64,000 nt of DNA from an uncultured Clostridia bacterium (GTDB taxonomy: Bacteria; Bacillota; Clostridia; Peptostreptococcales; Anaerovoracaceae). The stretch covers positions 1-64,000 of the forward strand of contig CALHKP010000039.1 in assembly GCA_938034165.1 (NCBI GenBank), given 5' to 3'. This document shows, in pieces, positions 45,203-54,977 of this stretch (positions are counted from its first letter, which is position 1; the number at the start of each line of letters is the position of its first letter). The position numbers and the translations under genes are program-made. The notes under the pieces were generated by a model. The model saw only the letters and a list, made by a program, of their open reading frames with translations, was not told the origin of the DNA and searched no databases.

Positions 45203-46627
45203 ATGGGTATTATTAACAGTATTGCTCAGGTTATGATTAACATTGCGTCATGGTTCTGGGGTATTCCAATCCTTATCCTGATCGGTGGCGGCGGACTCTA
45301 TTTCTCACTGAGACTCGGATTTGTACAGATTAGACATTTCGGATATATCTGTTCACAGACATTCGGAAAAATGTTCGGAAACAACAAAGATCAGGCAGAA
45401 GGTGAAGTATCAGCCTTCGCTGCAGCTTGTACAGCTCTTGCTTCTTCAATCGGAGCATCAAACATCGTAGGTGTACCGACAGCTATCGCTCTCGGTGGCC
45501 CAGGTGCTGTATTCTGGATCTGGATTCTTGCAATTTTGGGTATGGCTACTAAGTATGTCGAAGTAACTCTTGGTATCATGTACAGAGAAAAGAACGAAGA
45601 AGGCGACTGGGTAGGCGGACCTTACTACTACTGTAAAAAAGGTTTAGGCGGCCCTATCGGTACTATATTCGGCGTAGGCTTCGCATTCTTCCTTATGATC
45701 GAACTTATTCCATCAATCGCTACACAGTCAGCTTCAGCAACTACACAGTTCGAAGTATTCGGCATTGACCAGAAAATCGTAGCTATCGTTATGGCAATTA
45801 TCGTAGTTATCGTTTGTATCGGTGGTGTTAAGAGAATCGGAAGCGTTTGCGACAAACTGGTTCCTCTGATGGCAACAGTATACCTTGTGGGAGCTCTTGT
45901 TATTATCTTTATGCATATCAGCGAAGTTCCTGCAGCATTTGCTATGATCTTCAAAGATGCATTCACAGGTAAGGCTGCAACAGGCGGATTCGCAGGTGCA
46001 ACATTTGCTATGGCAGTTAGATGGGGTGCTGCACGTGGTGTATATTCCAACGAAGCCGGCATGGGTACTGCTCCAATAGGTCACGCAGCAGCAAACGTTG
46101 ACCACCCAATCAGACAGGGTATGTGGGGTGTATTCGAAGTTACAGTTGACACAATCATTGTATGTACAGTAACAGCTCTTGCTGTATTGGTATCAGGTGT
46201 TTGGACTGAACCGGGTGCAAGTGCTAACCCTGGTCCTCTTGCTCAGATGGCATTCGCATCAGGATTTGGTGCAACATTCTCAAATATGTTTGTAAGTATC
46301 TGCGTATTCTTGTTTGTACTTTCAACAGTTATCGTAGTAGTATTCTACGGCGAAAGACAGGCAGAATTCCTCTTCGGACGTAAGTTTGCTAAGATCTGGA
46401 GATGGATGTATATCGTAGCAGTTATCGTAGGCGGTATCGGTATCAACCTTGCAACTCTGTACTCACTTACAGACTTCTTCTTAGGCTTGATTCTGGTTCC
46501 AAATATGATCACAATTCTGATCCTGGCACCAAAGGTAAAGAAGGCACAGGACGAATTCTTCCATACACCTGGCAAGTACTACATGGCAGATATGGAAGCT
46601 AAAAAAGCAAAAAAAGCAGATAAGTAA
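45203..46627 (+). CDS. AGCS family sodium:alanine/amino-acid symporter
   Basis: The product (474 aa) is a multi-span transporter of the alanine or glycine:cation symporter family. The family signature lies around SNEAGMGTAPIGHAAAN, and the N-terminal half has GGGGLYFSLRLGFVQ and the AFAAACTALASSIGASNIVG loop (split: AFAAACTALASS, IGASNIVG). It ends the operon, so it most likely imports the amino acid or derivative that the upstream hydrolases act on, or a product they release. A strong terminator follows. Base use in this gene looks like that of a highly expressed gene. Confidence 0.9.
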   Translation: MGIINSIAQVMINIASWFWGIPILILIGGGGLYFSLRLGFVQIRHFGYICSQTFGKMFGNNKDQAEGEVSAFAAACTALASSIGASNIVGVPTAIALGGPGAVFWIWILAILGMATKYVEVTLGIMYREKNEEGDWVGGPYYYCKKGLGGPIGTIFGVGFAFFLMIELIPSIATQSASATTQFEVFGIDQKIVAIVMAIIVVIVCIGGVKRIGSVCDKLVPLMATVYLVGALVIIFMHISEVPAAFAMIFKDAFTGKAATGGFAGATFAMAVRWGAARGVYSNEAGMGTAPIGHAAANVDHPIRQGMWGVFEVTVDTIIVCTVTALAVLVSGVWTEPGASANPGPLAQMAFASGFGATFSNMFVSICVFLFVLSTVIVVVFYGERQAEFLFGRKFAKIWRWMYIVAVIVGGIGINLATLYSLTDFFLGLILVPNMITILILAPKVKKAQDEFFHTPGKYYMADMEAKKAKKADK

Positions 46628-46711
46628 TTAATTAATAACAGAAAGAATATCAAACAAGATGTAAAATATAAAAAAATTAGGATTATTAATTAGTTTGATT
46701 TATGCTGGATT

Positions 46712-46746
46712 CAGGGGCGGGGATAGATGACCGCCCCTGTTTTTTT
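46712..46746 (+). terminator. Terminator of the peptidase-symporter operon
   Basis: Arms 46712-46720 and 46731-46739 pair over 9 GC-rich bp, followed by T7 (46740-46746). Confidence 0.92.
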
Positions 46747-46767
46747 AACTGGCTGACGGAGGAAAAA

Positions 46768-47151
46768 ATGACTTTTATTGTTAAATTTATAATATTTATT
46801 CTCGCAATGTTTTCGGGCTGTTTTTTCGGAGTTTTTATCCTGACTTGCATAGAGGCAAAATCCGCCGGATTTCAGAGGTTTACTGACAGAGTGCATTCAG
46901 CTATGCCGAAAAAAATATGGACACTTGTCACTGTGACATTTGCTTTTGCAGTTGCTCTTTGCCTGCTCAAGTTCACACCTCTTACATGGAGCAGAGCCGG
47001 TATCATTTCCGGCATTATAGCGGGGCTTCCTGTATTTTTCCGCGCCGGTTCAAATATCAACAAAGTTGACATGGAAAAGGCCGCTGAAGAAGACGAAAAA
47101 ATGATGCAGGAAAAGAAAGCAAAGAAAGAAATCCGAAAGCTGAGAAAGTAG
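46768..47151 (+). CDS. Small membrane protein (127 aa)
   Basis: The product has three hydrophobic segments (about 4-25, 48-66 and 72-90) and a highly charged C-terminal tail rich in Lys and Glu. The ATG at 46768 has a perfect GGAGG five bases upstream. A longer frame starts at 46702, before the terminator, and is rejected. I do not recognise the family. It stands alone between the operon terminator and the EF-G-like promoter. Confidence 0.7.
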   Translation: MTFIVKFIIFILAMFSGCFFGVFILTCIEAKSAGFQRFTDRVHSAMPKKIWTLVTVTFAFAVALCLLKFTPLTWSRAGIISGIIAGLPVFFRAGSNINKVDMEKAAEEDEKMMQEKKAKKEIRKLRK

Positions 47152-47209
47152 CGGCTTTGTTCATATACATAAACGATGAACAGAATTATCGAACTATTCG
47201 AAAAAGCCG

Positions 47210-47238
47210 TTGTATTATGTATTCAATTTTGTTATAAT
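47210..47238 (+). promoter_or_regulatory. Promoter of the EF-G-like gene
   Basis: TTGTAT (47210-47215) and TATAAT (47233-47238) are separated by 17 bases. The start codon at 47275 lies about 30 bases past the predicted transcription start. Confidence 0.75.
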
Positions 47239-47274
47239 CAATGTAACGATTTTAAATTTAGGAGGGCTTTATTG

Positions 47275-49233
47275 ATGAAAGGCTATACAAGTGAAACTAT
47301 CAGAAACGTTGCATTACTTGGTCACGGAGGATGCGGTAAGACTACACTCTTAGAAGCAGCATTACTCGAGACAGGTGTAATCAAAAAGCTAGGTAAGGTA
47401 GAAGACGGAAATACTGTTTCTGACTATGATAAAATGGAAATAGAAAAAGGTTATTCTATCAATACATCAGTTGTTCCTATCGAATGGAAAGACAGCAAGA
47501 TTAACTTTATTGATACACCGGGATACTTCGATTTCGTAGGAGAAGTAAATGCAGCATTGAGAGCATCAGAAGCGGCAGTAATTCTTGTTGATGCAGGTGC
47601 AGGTGTTCAGGTTGGAACAGAAGCAGCATGGAAGGCTTGCGAAAGATACAAGACTCCAAGATTTATCGTAATTAATAAGAGAGACAAGGACGAATTCGAT
47701 TTTTATAAAACATTTGATGAGCTAAAGGCAAAATTCGGCGAAACTCTGATTCCATTCAGCTGGCCTCTGACAGCAGAAATCGACGAGGATCTGAAGGAAG
47801 CTATCGCTATGGCTGACGACGAACTCATGGAAAAATATTTCAGCGGCGATGATTTCACTGACGAAGAAATCAAGAGCGGACTGGTTAAGGGTATTTCAGA
47901 AGGTAATATCGTTCCTGTATGTTCATCTGCATTCCAGTTAGGACATGGTATAGAAGGTCTTATGGATCTGCTCCTTACATATGTTCCAACTCCGCTGCAG
48001 CACGGACCATATGCAGGATTCAACGACAACAACGAACCTGTTGAGAGAATTTCAGTTACAGACGCACCTATGTCAGCATTCGTATTCAAGACAATTGTTG
48101 ACCCATTCGTAGGTAAGATTTCCCTGCTCAAGGTAGTAACAGGCAAAATCAATTCAGGTACAGAAGTTCTCAACGAAAGAACAGGTAAAACAGAAAAATT
48201 AGGAAAGCTCTTCTTCCTGAGAGGTAAAGAACAGTTAGAACTCAACTACGCAGAAGCCGGCGATATCGTAGCTGTTGCAAAACTTCAGCACACATTGTCA
48301 GGAGATACACTCTGCGATAAGAGCGATCCTATCAGATATCTGCCACTGGACTTCCCGTCACCAACTTACTATATCGCTATAGAGGCTGTTGATAAGGGCG
48401 ACGAAGAAAAGATGGGTACGGGACTGGCAAGACTGAGAGAAGAAGACCCATCCTTTGTAGTTGAAAGAAATGCAGAAACACACCAGACACTGCTGGGAGG
48501 TCAGGGTGACATCCAGCTGAGCATTATCTTAGCAAAACTCAAGGACAGATTTGGCGTAAGTGTTAAGACTGTTCCTCAGAAGATTGCTTACAGAGAAACA
48601 ATCAAAGGCACTTCAGATGTTCAGGGTAAACACAAGAAACAGTCAGGCGGAGCAGGTCAGTACGGTGACGTTCATATCAGATTCTCACCATCAGACAAGG
48701 AATTCGAATTCTCAGAAGAACTATTCGGCGGATCAATTCCTAAGAACTACGTACCTGCAGTAGAAAAAGGACTTCTGGAAAGCATGCAGAAGGGTCCTCT
48801 TGCAGGATGCAAAGTAGTAAATGTAAAAGCAGTTCTATATGATGGTTCATATCACGATGTAGACTCAAACGAAGTATCATTCAAGATTGCAGCATCACTT
48901 GCATTCAAGAAAGGTATCGTAGAAGCAAAACCATGCCTGCTAGAACCAATCATGCACATGGAAATTACAGTTCCTGATGATTATATGGGAGATGTAATGG
49001 GTGACATGAACAAGCGAAGAGGCAAAATCCTCGGTATGGAACCACTTGCAAACGGCGGCCAGAAACTTTTGGCAGAAGCACCACAGGCGGAACTGTTTGA
49101 CTATGCACTTGGACTTCGCTCAATGACTCAGGGACGCGGCCAGTTCGAAATGAGATTCGAAAGATACGAAGAAGTACCTAAGAACCTGGCGGACAAAATT
49201 ATTGCAGAACACCAGGCAAGCGAAGGCAAATAA
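47275..49233 (+). CDS. Elongation factor G-like translational GTPase
   Basis: The product (652 aa) has the EF-G fold: P-loop GHGGCGKT (16-23), switch and DTPGYFDFVGEV, G4 motif written NKRD in place of the usual NKXD with M, domain II, and C-terminal domains IV and V with the QSGGAGQYGDV motif (preceded by KHKKQ). It is shorter than canonical EF-G. It stands alone, not in the rpsL-rpsG-fusA-tuf cluster, so it is likely the second EF-G type seen in many Clostridia, possibly for ribosome recycling or rescue. The ATG has GGAGGG upstream; a longer start at 47176 would include the promoter. Confidence 0.88.
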   Translation: MKGYTSETIRNVALLGHGGCGKTTLLEAALLETGVIKKLGKVEDGNTVSDYDKMEIEKGYSINTSVVPIEWKDSKINFIDTPGYFDFVGEVNAALRASEAAVILVDAGAGVQVGTEAAWKACERYKTPRFIVINKRDKDEFDFYKTFDELKAKFGETLIPFSWPLTAEIDEDLKEAIAMADDELMEKYFSGDDFTDEEIKSGLVKGISEGNIVPVCSSAFQLGHGIEGLMDLLLTYVPTPLQHGPYAGFNDNNEPVERISVTDAPMSAFVFKTIVDPFVGKISLLKVVTGKINSGTEVLNERTGKTEKLGKLFFLRGKEQLELNYAEAGDIVAVAKLQHTLSGDTLCDKSDPIRYLPLDFPSPTYYIAIEAVDKGDEEKMGTGLARLREEDPSFVVERNAETHQTLLGGQGDIQLSIILAKLKDRFGVSVKTVPQKIAYRETIKGTSDVQGKHKKQSGGAGQYGDVHIRFSPSDKEFEFSEELFGGSIPKNYVPAVEKGLLESMQKGPLAGCKVVNVKAVLYDGSYHDVDSNEVSFKIAASLAFKKGIVEAKPCLLEPIMHMEITVPDDYMGDVMGDMNKRRGKILGMEPLANGGQKLLAEAPQAELFDYALGLRSMTQGRGQFEMRFERYEEVPKNLADKIIAEHQASEGK

Positions 49234-49281
49234 AAGAGCCCCAACTTCTAGTAACCATATAATGAATAAGTAAAACAAAAA

Positions 49282-49319
49282 ACACTCCCTGTAACGAAAG
49301 TTGCAGGAAGTGTTTTTTT
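49282..49319 (+). terminator. Terminator after the EF-G-like gene
   Basis: Arms 49282-49295 and 49300-49313 pair with one C-A mismatch and one G-T pair around a GAAA loop. T7 follows. Confidence 0.85.
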
Positions 49320-49390
49320 GGCAGTTATACTTATCACAGTGGAAAACCGAGGTTTTGGTCTTTTGTGTGAATTTCCTCAAACAAAGGCAA

Positions 49391-49419
49391 TAGACAGTGG
49401 CTGGTAAATGTGTTATAGT
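49391..49419 (+). promoter_or_regulatory. Promoter of radA
   Basis: TAGACA (49391-49396) and TATAGT (49414-49419) have a 17-base spacer, and a TG stands just before the -10 box. It is placed about 35 bases before the radA start. Confidence 0.7.
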
Positions 49420-49453
49420 TGAATAAAGAACAAACGTTTGAAAGGTGATGAGG

Positions 49454-50845
49454 ATGGCAAAGAAAGTAAAGACGGTTTTTGTCTGTCAGGAGTGCGGACA
49501 CGAAACACAAAAATGGATGGGACAGTGTATATGCGGTGCATGGAACTCTTTTGTAGAGGAGAAGGTTGCACCTGTTTCTGTACAACAGGACAGCAGAAGA
49601 CGTGCTACAGAAGGCAGGAGAACATCTTCTGCATCGGCACTCAAGGACATTCAGACGGGACAATATAGTAGGATAGATACAGGTATAGGAGAACTTAACC
49701 GAGTCCTGGGAGGAGGCCTTGTTAAGGGTTCGCTGATATTGATTTCCGGAGAACCGGGAATAGGCAAATCAACGCTGATAATTCAGGGCGCATCCAATAT
49801 TGCGGCAAGTTGCGGCAAGGTTTTATATGTATCGGGGGAAGAGTCAGAGGAACAAATCAAAATGAGAGCAGACAGAGTGTGCGGCACGGTGCCGGAGACT
49901 TTGTTTATCCTGTCGGAAACCAATATAGAAAATATATCGGTAATCTGCGATAATCTTAAACCTGCGTTTATTATTATAGACTCTATACAGACAATGTACA
50001 CAGAAGAGTTGGATTCCGTTCCGGGCAGTGTTTCTCAGGTAAGAGCTTGTGGCAACATGCTGATGAAGATAGGCAAGGAACAGAACATTCCAATTTTTAT
50101 TGTTGCTCATGTGACTAAGAACGGTGAACTTGCAGGTCCGAAAATCGTAGAGCATCTGGTGGATTGTGTTCTCAGTTTTGCCGGAGAAAGGGACAGTGAG
50201 CTGAGAATTCTCAGATCATATAAGAACAGATTCGGAACCACCAGCGAGATAGGGGCATTCAGCATGCAGGAAGAAGGTCTTGTGGAAATTGATGATTTAT
50301 CTGCAACCTTTGTGGAAAGTACAGGAACAGAAACAGAAGGTTCGGTAATCACTGCAGTTTATGAGGGCAGCAGACCTGTAATGTTTGAAATCCAAGCTCT
50401 TACGGCAACTGCTAATGTGGGATTTGCCAGAAGATCTGCAATAGGAGTTGAAGCGGCAAGACTTAACATGATTCTCGCAGTACTTGAGAAGAAAGTAGGA
50501 CTCAATTTGCTGAATCAGGATGTCTATGTAAATGTAGTGGGCGGAATGAAGCCTGACAGCACAGCAATCGACCTTGGTGTTGCCCTTGCGATTTATTCTT
50601 CTTTTGCGGGGGTGAAGAGTTCTCAGAGAATCCTTGCTATCGGCGAGGTGGGCTTGACAGGAGAACTCAGAGCTGTGAGAAATGCCGACAGAATAATTCA
50701 GGAAGCAGTTAGAATGGGTTATCGAAAGATCATCCTTCCTACTAAGAACGAGATAGCATATAAAGGTGAAATTCCGGATGATGTTAAACTCTGCGGAGTC
50801 AGGAATCTGTATGATGCAATAAGAGTATTCAAGGAGGAACAGTAG
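49454..50845 (+). CDS. radA: DNA repair protein RadA
   Basis: The product (463 aa) processes recombination intermediates. It begins with a zinc finger (Cys11, Cys14, Cys25, Cys27), has the P-loop GEPGIGKST, the RadA-specific KNRFG motif and a C-terminal Lon-like domain with NVVGGMKPDSTAIDLGVALA. The ATG at 49454 is preferred over the in-frame GTG at 49445 and ATG at 49448 because AAAGG lies about nine bases upstream. Its stop lies 45 bases before the nitrogenase-like gene with no clear terminator between, so read-through is possible. Confidence 0.94.
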   Translation: MAKKVKTVFVCQECGHETQKWMGQCICGAWNSFVEEKVAPVSVQQDSRRRATEGRRTSSASALKDIQTGQYSRIDTGIGELNRVLGGGLVKGSLILISGEPGIGKSTLIIQGASNIAASCGKVLYVSGEESEEQIKMRADRVCGTVPETLFILSETNIENISVICDNLKPAFIIIDSIQTMYTEELDSVPGSVSQVRACGNMLMKIGKEQNIPIFIVAHVTKNGELAGPKIVEHLVDCVLSFAGERDSELRILRSYKNRFGTTSEIGAFSMQEEGLVEIDDLSATFVESTGTETEGSVITAVYEGSRPVMFEIQALTATANVGFARRSAIGVEAARLNMILAVLEKKVGLNLLNQDVYVNVVGGMKPDSTAIDLGVALAIYSSFAGVKSSQRILAIGEVGLTGELRAVRNADRIIQEAVRMGYRKIILPTKNEIAYKGEIPDDVKLCGVRNLYDAIRVFKEEQ

Positions 50846-50890
50846 CCGAAGATGACGGAATATAAGTGATTAGATTTAGGGGTGAATATA

Positions 50891-53179
50891 TTGAAGGAAA
50901 TTGCGATTTACGGAAAAGGTGGAATAGGAAAATCCACATTAAGTGCCAATATATCAGCGGCATTGTCTATAAAGGGAAGTCGTGTACTGCAGATTGGATG
51001 TGATCCGAAGCATGATTCCACTCGCCTTTTGATGAAGGGAAAGCGTATCACAACGGTGCTTGACTATATTCGGACGACGAAGGTTACGGATTACAAGCTG
51101 GAAGACATCCTGTTTGAAGGCTTTCGGAATATTGGATGTATTGAGGCCGGAGGCCCTAAACCAGGCGTGGGATGTGCCGGCAGAGGAATCATCACGGCAT
51201 TTGAACTACTGGATAAGTTTCATATAAAAGAGAAGTATGACACAGTGTTGTACGATGTCCTAGGAGATGTTGTGTGCGGTGGATTTGCGGTTCCTATTCG
51301 AAGGGAGTATGCGGATACGATTTTTTTAATAACTTCCGGAGAATATATGTCTATTTATGCAGCAAATAATATTTTGCGTGGCATAAAGAATTACGATGAT
51401 AGTCGTTGTCGAGTAGCGGGAATTCTGTTTAACAGCCGCAATGTAAAAAACGAGGACGCAAAGATTCGAGCGTTTGCAGAGGCGGTGGGACTTCCTGTAT
51501 TTGCCAAAATCCCGCGTGACGATGTGTTTGCCAAAGCGGAAAGGGAACAGTGTACAGTTGTGGAATTGGACGAAAATAAGGAGGTTCGGGATATTTTCTT
51601 GAATATCGCGGAAAGAATGATTCAGGAACCTGTTCTGTATCCTGCGAATCCGTTGAGTGATGAAGCGCTGGAAGAACTGCTGATGTCAGAAAAGATTCTG
51701 CTTTCAGGAAAAGCGAACGTAGAGCAGAAAAGGGCAAAAATCGAGTTTGAGCCTGCAGAGGCGAACCTTACAACAAATTTCAATACCGTAAATTTAACAG
51801 CAAAAGATTCATTTCAGGAAAATCTTCAGGAACAGGGAGATGAAAATAACAATTATGACGCCGGTTATCTGTCAAAGAATGTATTGAGGGATGAACCTCT
51901 TCATGGATGTGCCTTTAATGGAGCCATGAGCATGAGCTGCCATATTCTGGACGCAGTTATACTGGCGCACTCACCCAAAAACTGCATTTATATTTCGTAT
52001 CAGACTCTTAGTTCATCAGGACGACGCAGTCTTTTTGAGCGTGGAACAATTCTGCCTGCGTCTTTGATGCCAAACTTGCTTTCTACAGACATGACTGAAA
52101 GTGACATGGTATTCGGAGGGACAGACAAGTTGCTTACTACAGTAGAAAAAATCAAACAGATGACGCCTAAGCCAAAGGTGATTGTAATTGTCAGTTCCTG
52201 CCCGGCAGGAATCATAGGTGATGATATTGATAAGGCAAAGGAGCTCATGGGTAACGAGATTCCTATCGTAACAATAAAGGCAGACGGAAATCTGACAGGA
52301 GATTATCTGCAGGGAATGTTAATGGCCTATACTCAGCTTGCTAAGCAAGCTATCGATCCGGATGTTAAGTTACAAAAGGATGTAGTAAATATCATATTTG
52401 AAAAAGTGGTGGCAAAAAACACGGAGTCGAACTTCATTGTAATGAAGAAGTTTTTGAATCAGATGGGAATACGAGTGAATTGCCGTTTTCTGTGCAATAC
52501 GAATTATGAAGCACTGAGAACTTTCTGCAGTGCTTCTTTGAACCTGCTTGCGCATAAGGATTATACAGGTAAAATATTGGAAGAGTTTTTTGTCAAAGAA
52601 TACGGCTGCCGATTTTATACGGATCAGTTCCCTGTGGGATTTGACGAAACACAACAGTGGCTCAGAGGAGTAGGAGCTTTCTTTGGCAAACAGGAGATTG
52701 CAGAGAAAATAATAGAAGAAAACCAGCGCATATATGAAGAAAGAATTACAAGAGTGCGACCTGCGCTTCAGGGCAAGCGCCTTATGATTATGACATATAA
52801 TCATAATTTGGACTGGATTTTGCGGACAGCGCTTGATGCAGGAATGGAAGTAGTAAAAATCTGTGTATATAACTTTTCTCAGGATGAAGGATTCCGAAGC
52901 AAGCTTCCGGAGATTGACAACATTCCAAGAGAAGAGGACTATGACAGAGCTAACCGACAGAAGGACTTGGATGCATATCGTCCGGATATTTTGCTGTCTA
53001 ACTATGGAGCGCCACTGAGCGGAGAGAACTGCATTATGGATACGATCCCAATGTGTCCTGACAATGGCTTTTTTTCAGGGCTTTTGATAGCAGAGCGTTG
53101 GGCAGGACTGTTTCACATGGATTTGGAAGGAGAGTGGAAAAATGACAGGCACTTATTTAACAAGTATTACTCCAGATAG
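50891..53179 (+). CDS. Fused NifH-like/NifD-like nitrogenase-family protein
   Basis: The product (762 aa) joins two subunits that are separate in known nitrogenases. Residues about 1-265 are a NifH-type iron protein: P-loop GKGGIGKST (8-16), GCDPKHDST, and both cluster-ligand cysteines, Cys95 in GVGCAGRG and Cys129 in [10 protein letters not shown]. After a loose linker (about 270-330), a NifD-like domain follows with three cysteines placed like P-cluster ligands: Cys340 (HGCAFNGA), Cys365 (PKNC) and Cys437 ([11 protein letters not shown]). No clear counterpart of the FeMo-cofactor histidine is visible. The TTG at 50891 has AGGGGTGA upstream and is preferred to a GTG at 50882. It overlaps the next gene by 38 bases. 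Function unknown; nitrogen fixation is unlikely. Confidence 0.85.
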   Translation: MKEIAIYGKGGIGKSTLSANISAALSIKGSRVLQIGCDPKHDSTRLLMKGKRITTVLDYIRTTKVTDYKLEDILFEGFRNIGCIEAGGPKPGVGCAGRGIITAFELLDKFHIKEKYDTVLYDVLGDVVCGGFAVPIRREYADTIFLITSGEYMSIYAANNILRGIKNYDDSRCRVAGILFNSRNVKNEDAKIRAFAEAVGLPVFAKIPRDDVFAKAEREQCTVVELDENKEVRDIFLNIAERMIQEPVLYPANPLSDEALEELLMSEKILLSGKANVEQKRAKIEFEPAEANLTTNFNTVNLTAKDSFQENLQEQGDENNNYDAGYLSKNVLRDEPLHGCAFNGAMSMSCHILDAVILAHSPKNCIYISYQTLSSSGRRSLFERGTILPASLMPNLLSTDMTESDMVFGGTDKLLTTVEKIKQMTPKPKVIVIVSSCPAGIIGDDIDKAKELMGNEIPIVTIKADGNLTGDYLQGMLMAYTQLAKQAIDPDVKLQKDVVNIIFEKVVAKNTESNFIVMKKFLNQMGIRVNCRFLCNTNYEALRTFCSASLNLLAHKDYTGKILEEFFVKEYGCRFYTDQFPVGFDETQQWLRGVGAFFGKQEIAEKIIEENQRIYEERITRVRPALQGKRLMIMTYNHNLDWILRTALDAGMEVVKICVYNFSQDEGFRSKLPEIDNIPREEDYDRANRQKDLDAYRPDILLSNYGAPLSGENCIMDTIPMCPDNGFFSGLLIAERWAGLFHMDLEGEWKNDRHLFNKYYSR

Positions 53180-54440
53180 TTTGTCGGGGCTTGTATTTGC
53201 ATTTGAGGGGATTAAAAATACAATTGTTCTGATGAACGGTCCTACCGGATGTAAGTTTTACCATTCTGCCACTTCCGATAACCAGATGCTGAGACAGCTA
53301 GAATTCGATCCCCTTAGTTATCCGGAGCTTTGGTATTTTGGACAGCCTCGCGTACCTTGTACATATCTGGATAAGAGGGATTATGTATACGGCAGTCGGG
53401 AAAAACTGCAGGAAGCCATTGCTTATCTAAAAAACAATCTCAGCTTTGACCTTCTGGTAATTGTTAATTCACCGGGCGCGGCACTGATTGGAGATGACCT
53501 TGTAAAAATCGCAGAAGCAGGGAATGATGAATTTCCAATTATGACAATTGAAACTCCGGGATACTCGAGACATGTGTGGGAAGGATATTCCGAAGCAACT
53601 TGTCAGCTTATACGTCGATTTTCTGTAGGTGATAAAAAGCATATGCCTGCAGAACATAAGAAGAGAGTAAACATTCTTGGAATGTCTATATATCAGAAGT
53701 ATTATGAAGGTGATATTCTGGAGCTGACCAGGTTGCTTGGTCTGGGCGATGTAGAAGTCGGCTGTGTTCTTTGTGCAGGTTGTTCTGTGGCAGAAATCAG
53801 TAATCTGTCGGATGCAGATTTGAATATTGTCGTAAATCCGATTTATGGTATGGAGAGCGCACGACTTTTACAGGAATTGCATGGAACGCCTTATATAGTT
53901 TGCGACGGACAGCCGATAGGCTTTACTGCAACCGAAAATCTTATGAAACAGATTTTTACATTTCTGGATTGCAATCAGGAGAAATTTGTTGAGAAAAGTG
54001 AAAAGACAAGAGCAAGATCATATATATACTTATCAAGGCTCAGCTCTCTGACAGGACTCCCAAAAGGCGTAAAGTTTGCCCTGCAAGGAACATCCTCGGA
54101 ATGTCTTGGATTTTCTCGTTTTCTTATTCAGTATTTCGGTATGTCAGCAGACAGTATCTGCGTTCTGGATGAAGGGCCGGATTTCGAAGCGCTTAAAAAC
54201 CTGCTCAAAAGTCATTCGATGGCGGAGGCACTTCAAAAGGATATTTTGCATACTGATGCACAGTTGGTTTTTTCTGACGGTAACATCATAGCGAAACTAA
54301 AGGCATTACATCACGAATTCAGCGGAATAGAAATCAGCCTTCCGACGATTGGCTATACAGATGTGATTCCGAAGACTTGCATGGGGCTGTACGGAGGTCT
54401 TTTGATATGCGAACAGATTATAAACGGGATTGTATATTAG
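53142..54440 (+). CDS. NifK-like nitrogenase-family subunit
   Basis: The product (432 aa) is a nitrogenase component 1-type protein, partner of the fused subunit. N-terminal landmarks are MNGPTGC (Cys37), [16 protein letters not shown] (Cys73) and [11 protein letters not shown], where Ser110 occupies the place usually taken by the third P-cluster cysteine. A second cysteine group, [13 protein letters not shown], lies at about 205-217. The ATG lies inside the end of the previous gene with GGAG upstream, showing translational coupling. It could form an alpha-beta complex holding an iron-sulfur cluster with fewer than six cysteine ligands. The substrate is unknown. Confidence 0.82.
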   Translation: MTGTYLTSITPDSLSGLVFAFEGIKNTIVLMNGPTGCKFYHSATSDNQMLRQLEFDPLSYPELWYFGQPRVPCTYLDKRDYVYGSREKLQEAIAYLKNNLSFDLLVIVNSPGAALIGDDLVKIAEAGNDEFPIMTIETPGYSRHVWEGYSEATCQLIRRFSVGDKKHMPAEHKKRVNILGMSIYQKYYEGDILELTRLLGLGDVEVGCVLCAGCSVAEISNLSDADLNIVVNPIYGMESARLLQELHGTPYIVCDGQPIGFTATENLMKQIFTFLDCNQEKFVEKSEKTRARSYIYLSRLSSLTGLPKGVKFALQGTSSECLGFSRFLIQYFGMSADSICVLDEGPDFEALKNLLKSHSMAEALQKDILHTDAQLVFSDGNIIAKLKALHHEFSGIEISLPTIGYTDVIPKTCMGLYGGLLICEQIINGIVY

Positions 54441-54556
54441 GCGCGACGTTAGGTGAATTCAGATGGCGCTAGACACCTCAAAATCAAGAGCTATACAGCA
54501 TTCCCAAAGCAACAGTTAAATTTCAACGCATTAGGCCTATAAGTAGGAAATAAAAA

Positions 54557-54584
54557 CAGCCATCCTCTGCAAAGAAGATGGCTG
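54557..54584 (-). terminator. Terminator of the DtxR/MntR-type gene
   Basis: Arms 54557-54564 and 54577-54584 pair over 8 bp. On the minus strand TTTTTA follows. The plus-strand side has no T run. Positions 54441-54556 before it show nothing recognisable. Confidence 0.75.
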
Positions 54585-54608
54585 AATCACAACTTGTTTG
54601 AATGTATG

Positions 54609-54977
54609 TTATTTGTGTTCCATCACATGTTTTTTGATTGCATCAAAGCTTTCCGAGCTGATTACATGTTCAATCTTGCATGCGTCTTCCAAGGCTCTTG
54701 TTTCGTTAACACCAAGAGACATAAGCCATGCAGAAATGAGTTCATGGCGCTCGAGAATAGTTTTCGCAACAGCTTCGCCGGAAGGTGTAAGATAAATATA
54801 ACCCTCTTTAGTTATTGTGATGTGGTTCTGGTCGCAGAGCTTTTTCATTGCTACGCTGACGCTGGGTTTTTTGAAATTCAGTTCATCGGCAATGTCAACT
54901 GCGCGAACAACAGGCTTTACCTTGCTGAGTGTAAGTATTGTTTCTAGATAATTTTCAAGGGATTCAGTCATCTTCAT
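54609..54977 (-). CDS. DtxR/MntR family metalloregulator
   Basis: The product (122 aa) is a short metal-dependent repressor. It has an N-terminal winged helix (VRAVDIADELNFKKPSVSVAMKKL, split: VRAVDIADELNF, KKPSVSVAMKKL) and a dimerisation domain with metal-site residues in ERHELISAWL and IEHVIS. It lacks the SH3-like tail, as in manganese-type MntR proteins. GAGAGGT lies upstream of the ATG. It converges with the nitrogenase-like pair and diverges from the aldo/keto reductase gene. Iron or manganese as ligand is undecided. Confidence 0.85.
   Translation of the reverse strand: MKMTESLENYLETILTLSKVKPVVRAVDIADELNFKKPSVSVAMKKLCDQNHITITKEGYIYLTPSGEAVAKTILERHELISAWLMSLGVNETRALEDACKIEHVISSESFDAIKKHVMEHK

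Noticed and set aside
35995..46627. Arginine catabolic (roc) operon
   Set aside because: RocB-like genes are present, but no arginase, ornithine aminotransferase, pyrroline-carboxylate dehydrogenase or arginine permease is found.
50891..54440. A true nitrogen-fixation locus
   Set aside because: No nifB, nifE, nifN or nifV genes nearby, no FeMo-cofactor histidine recognised in the D-like domain, and a missing cluster cysteine in the K-like subunit.
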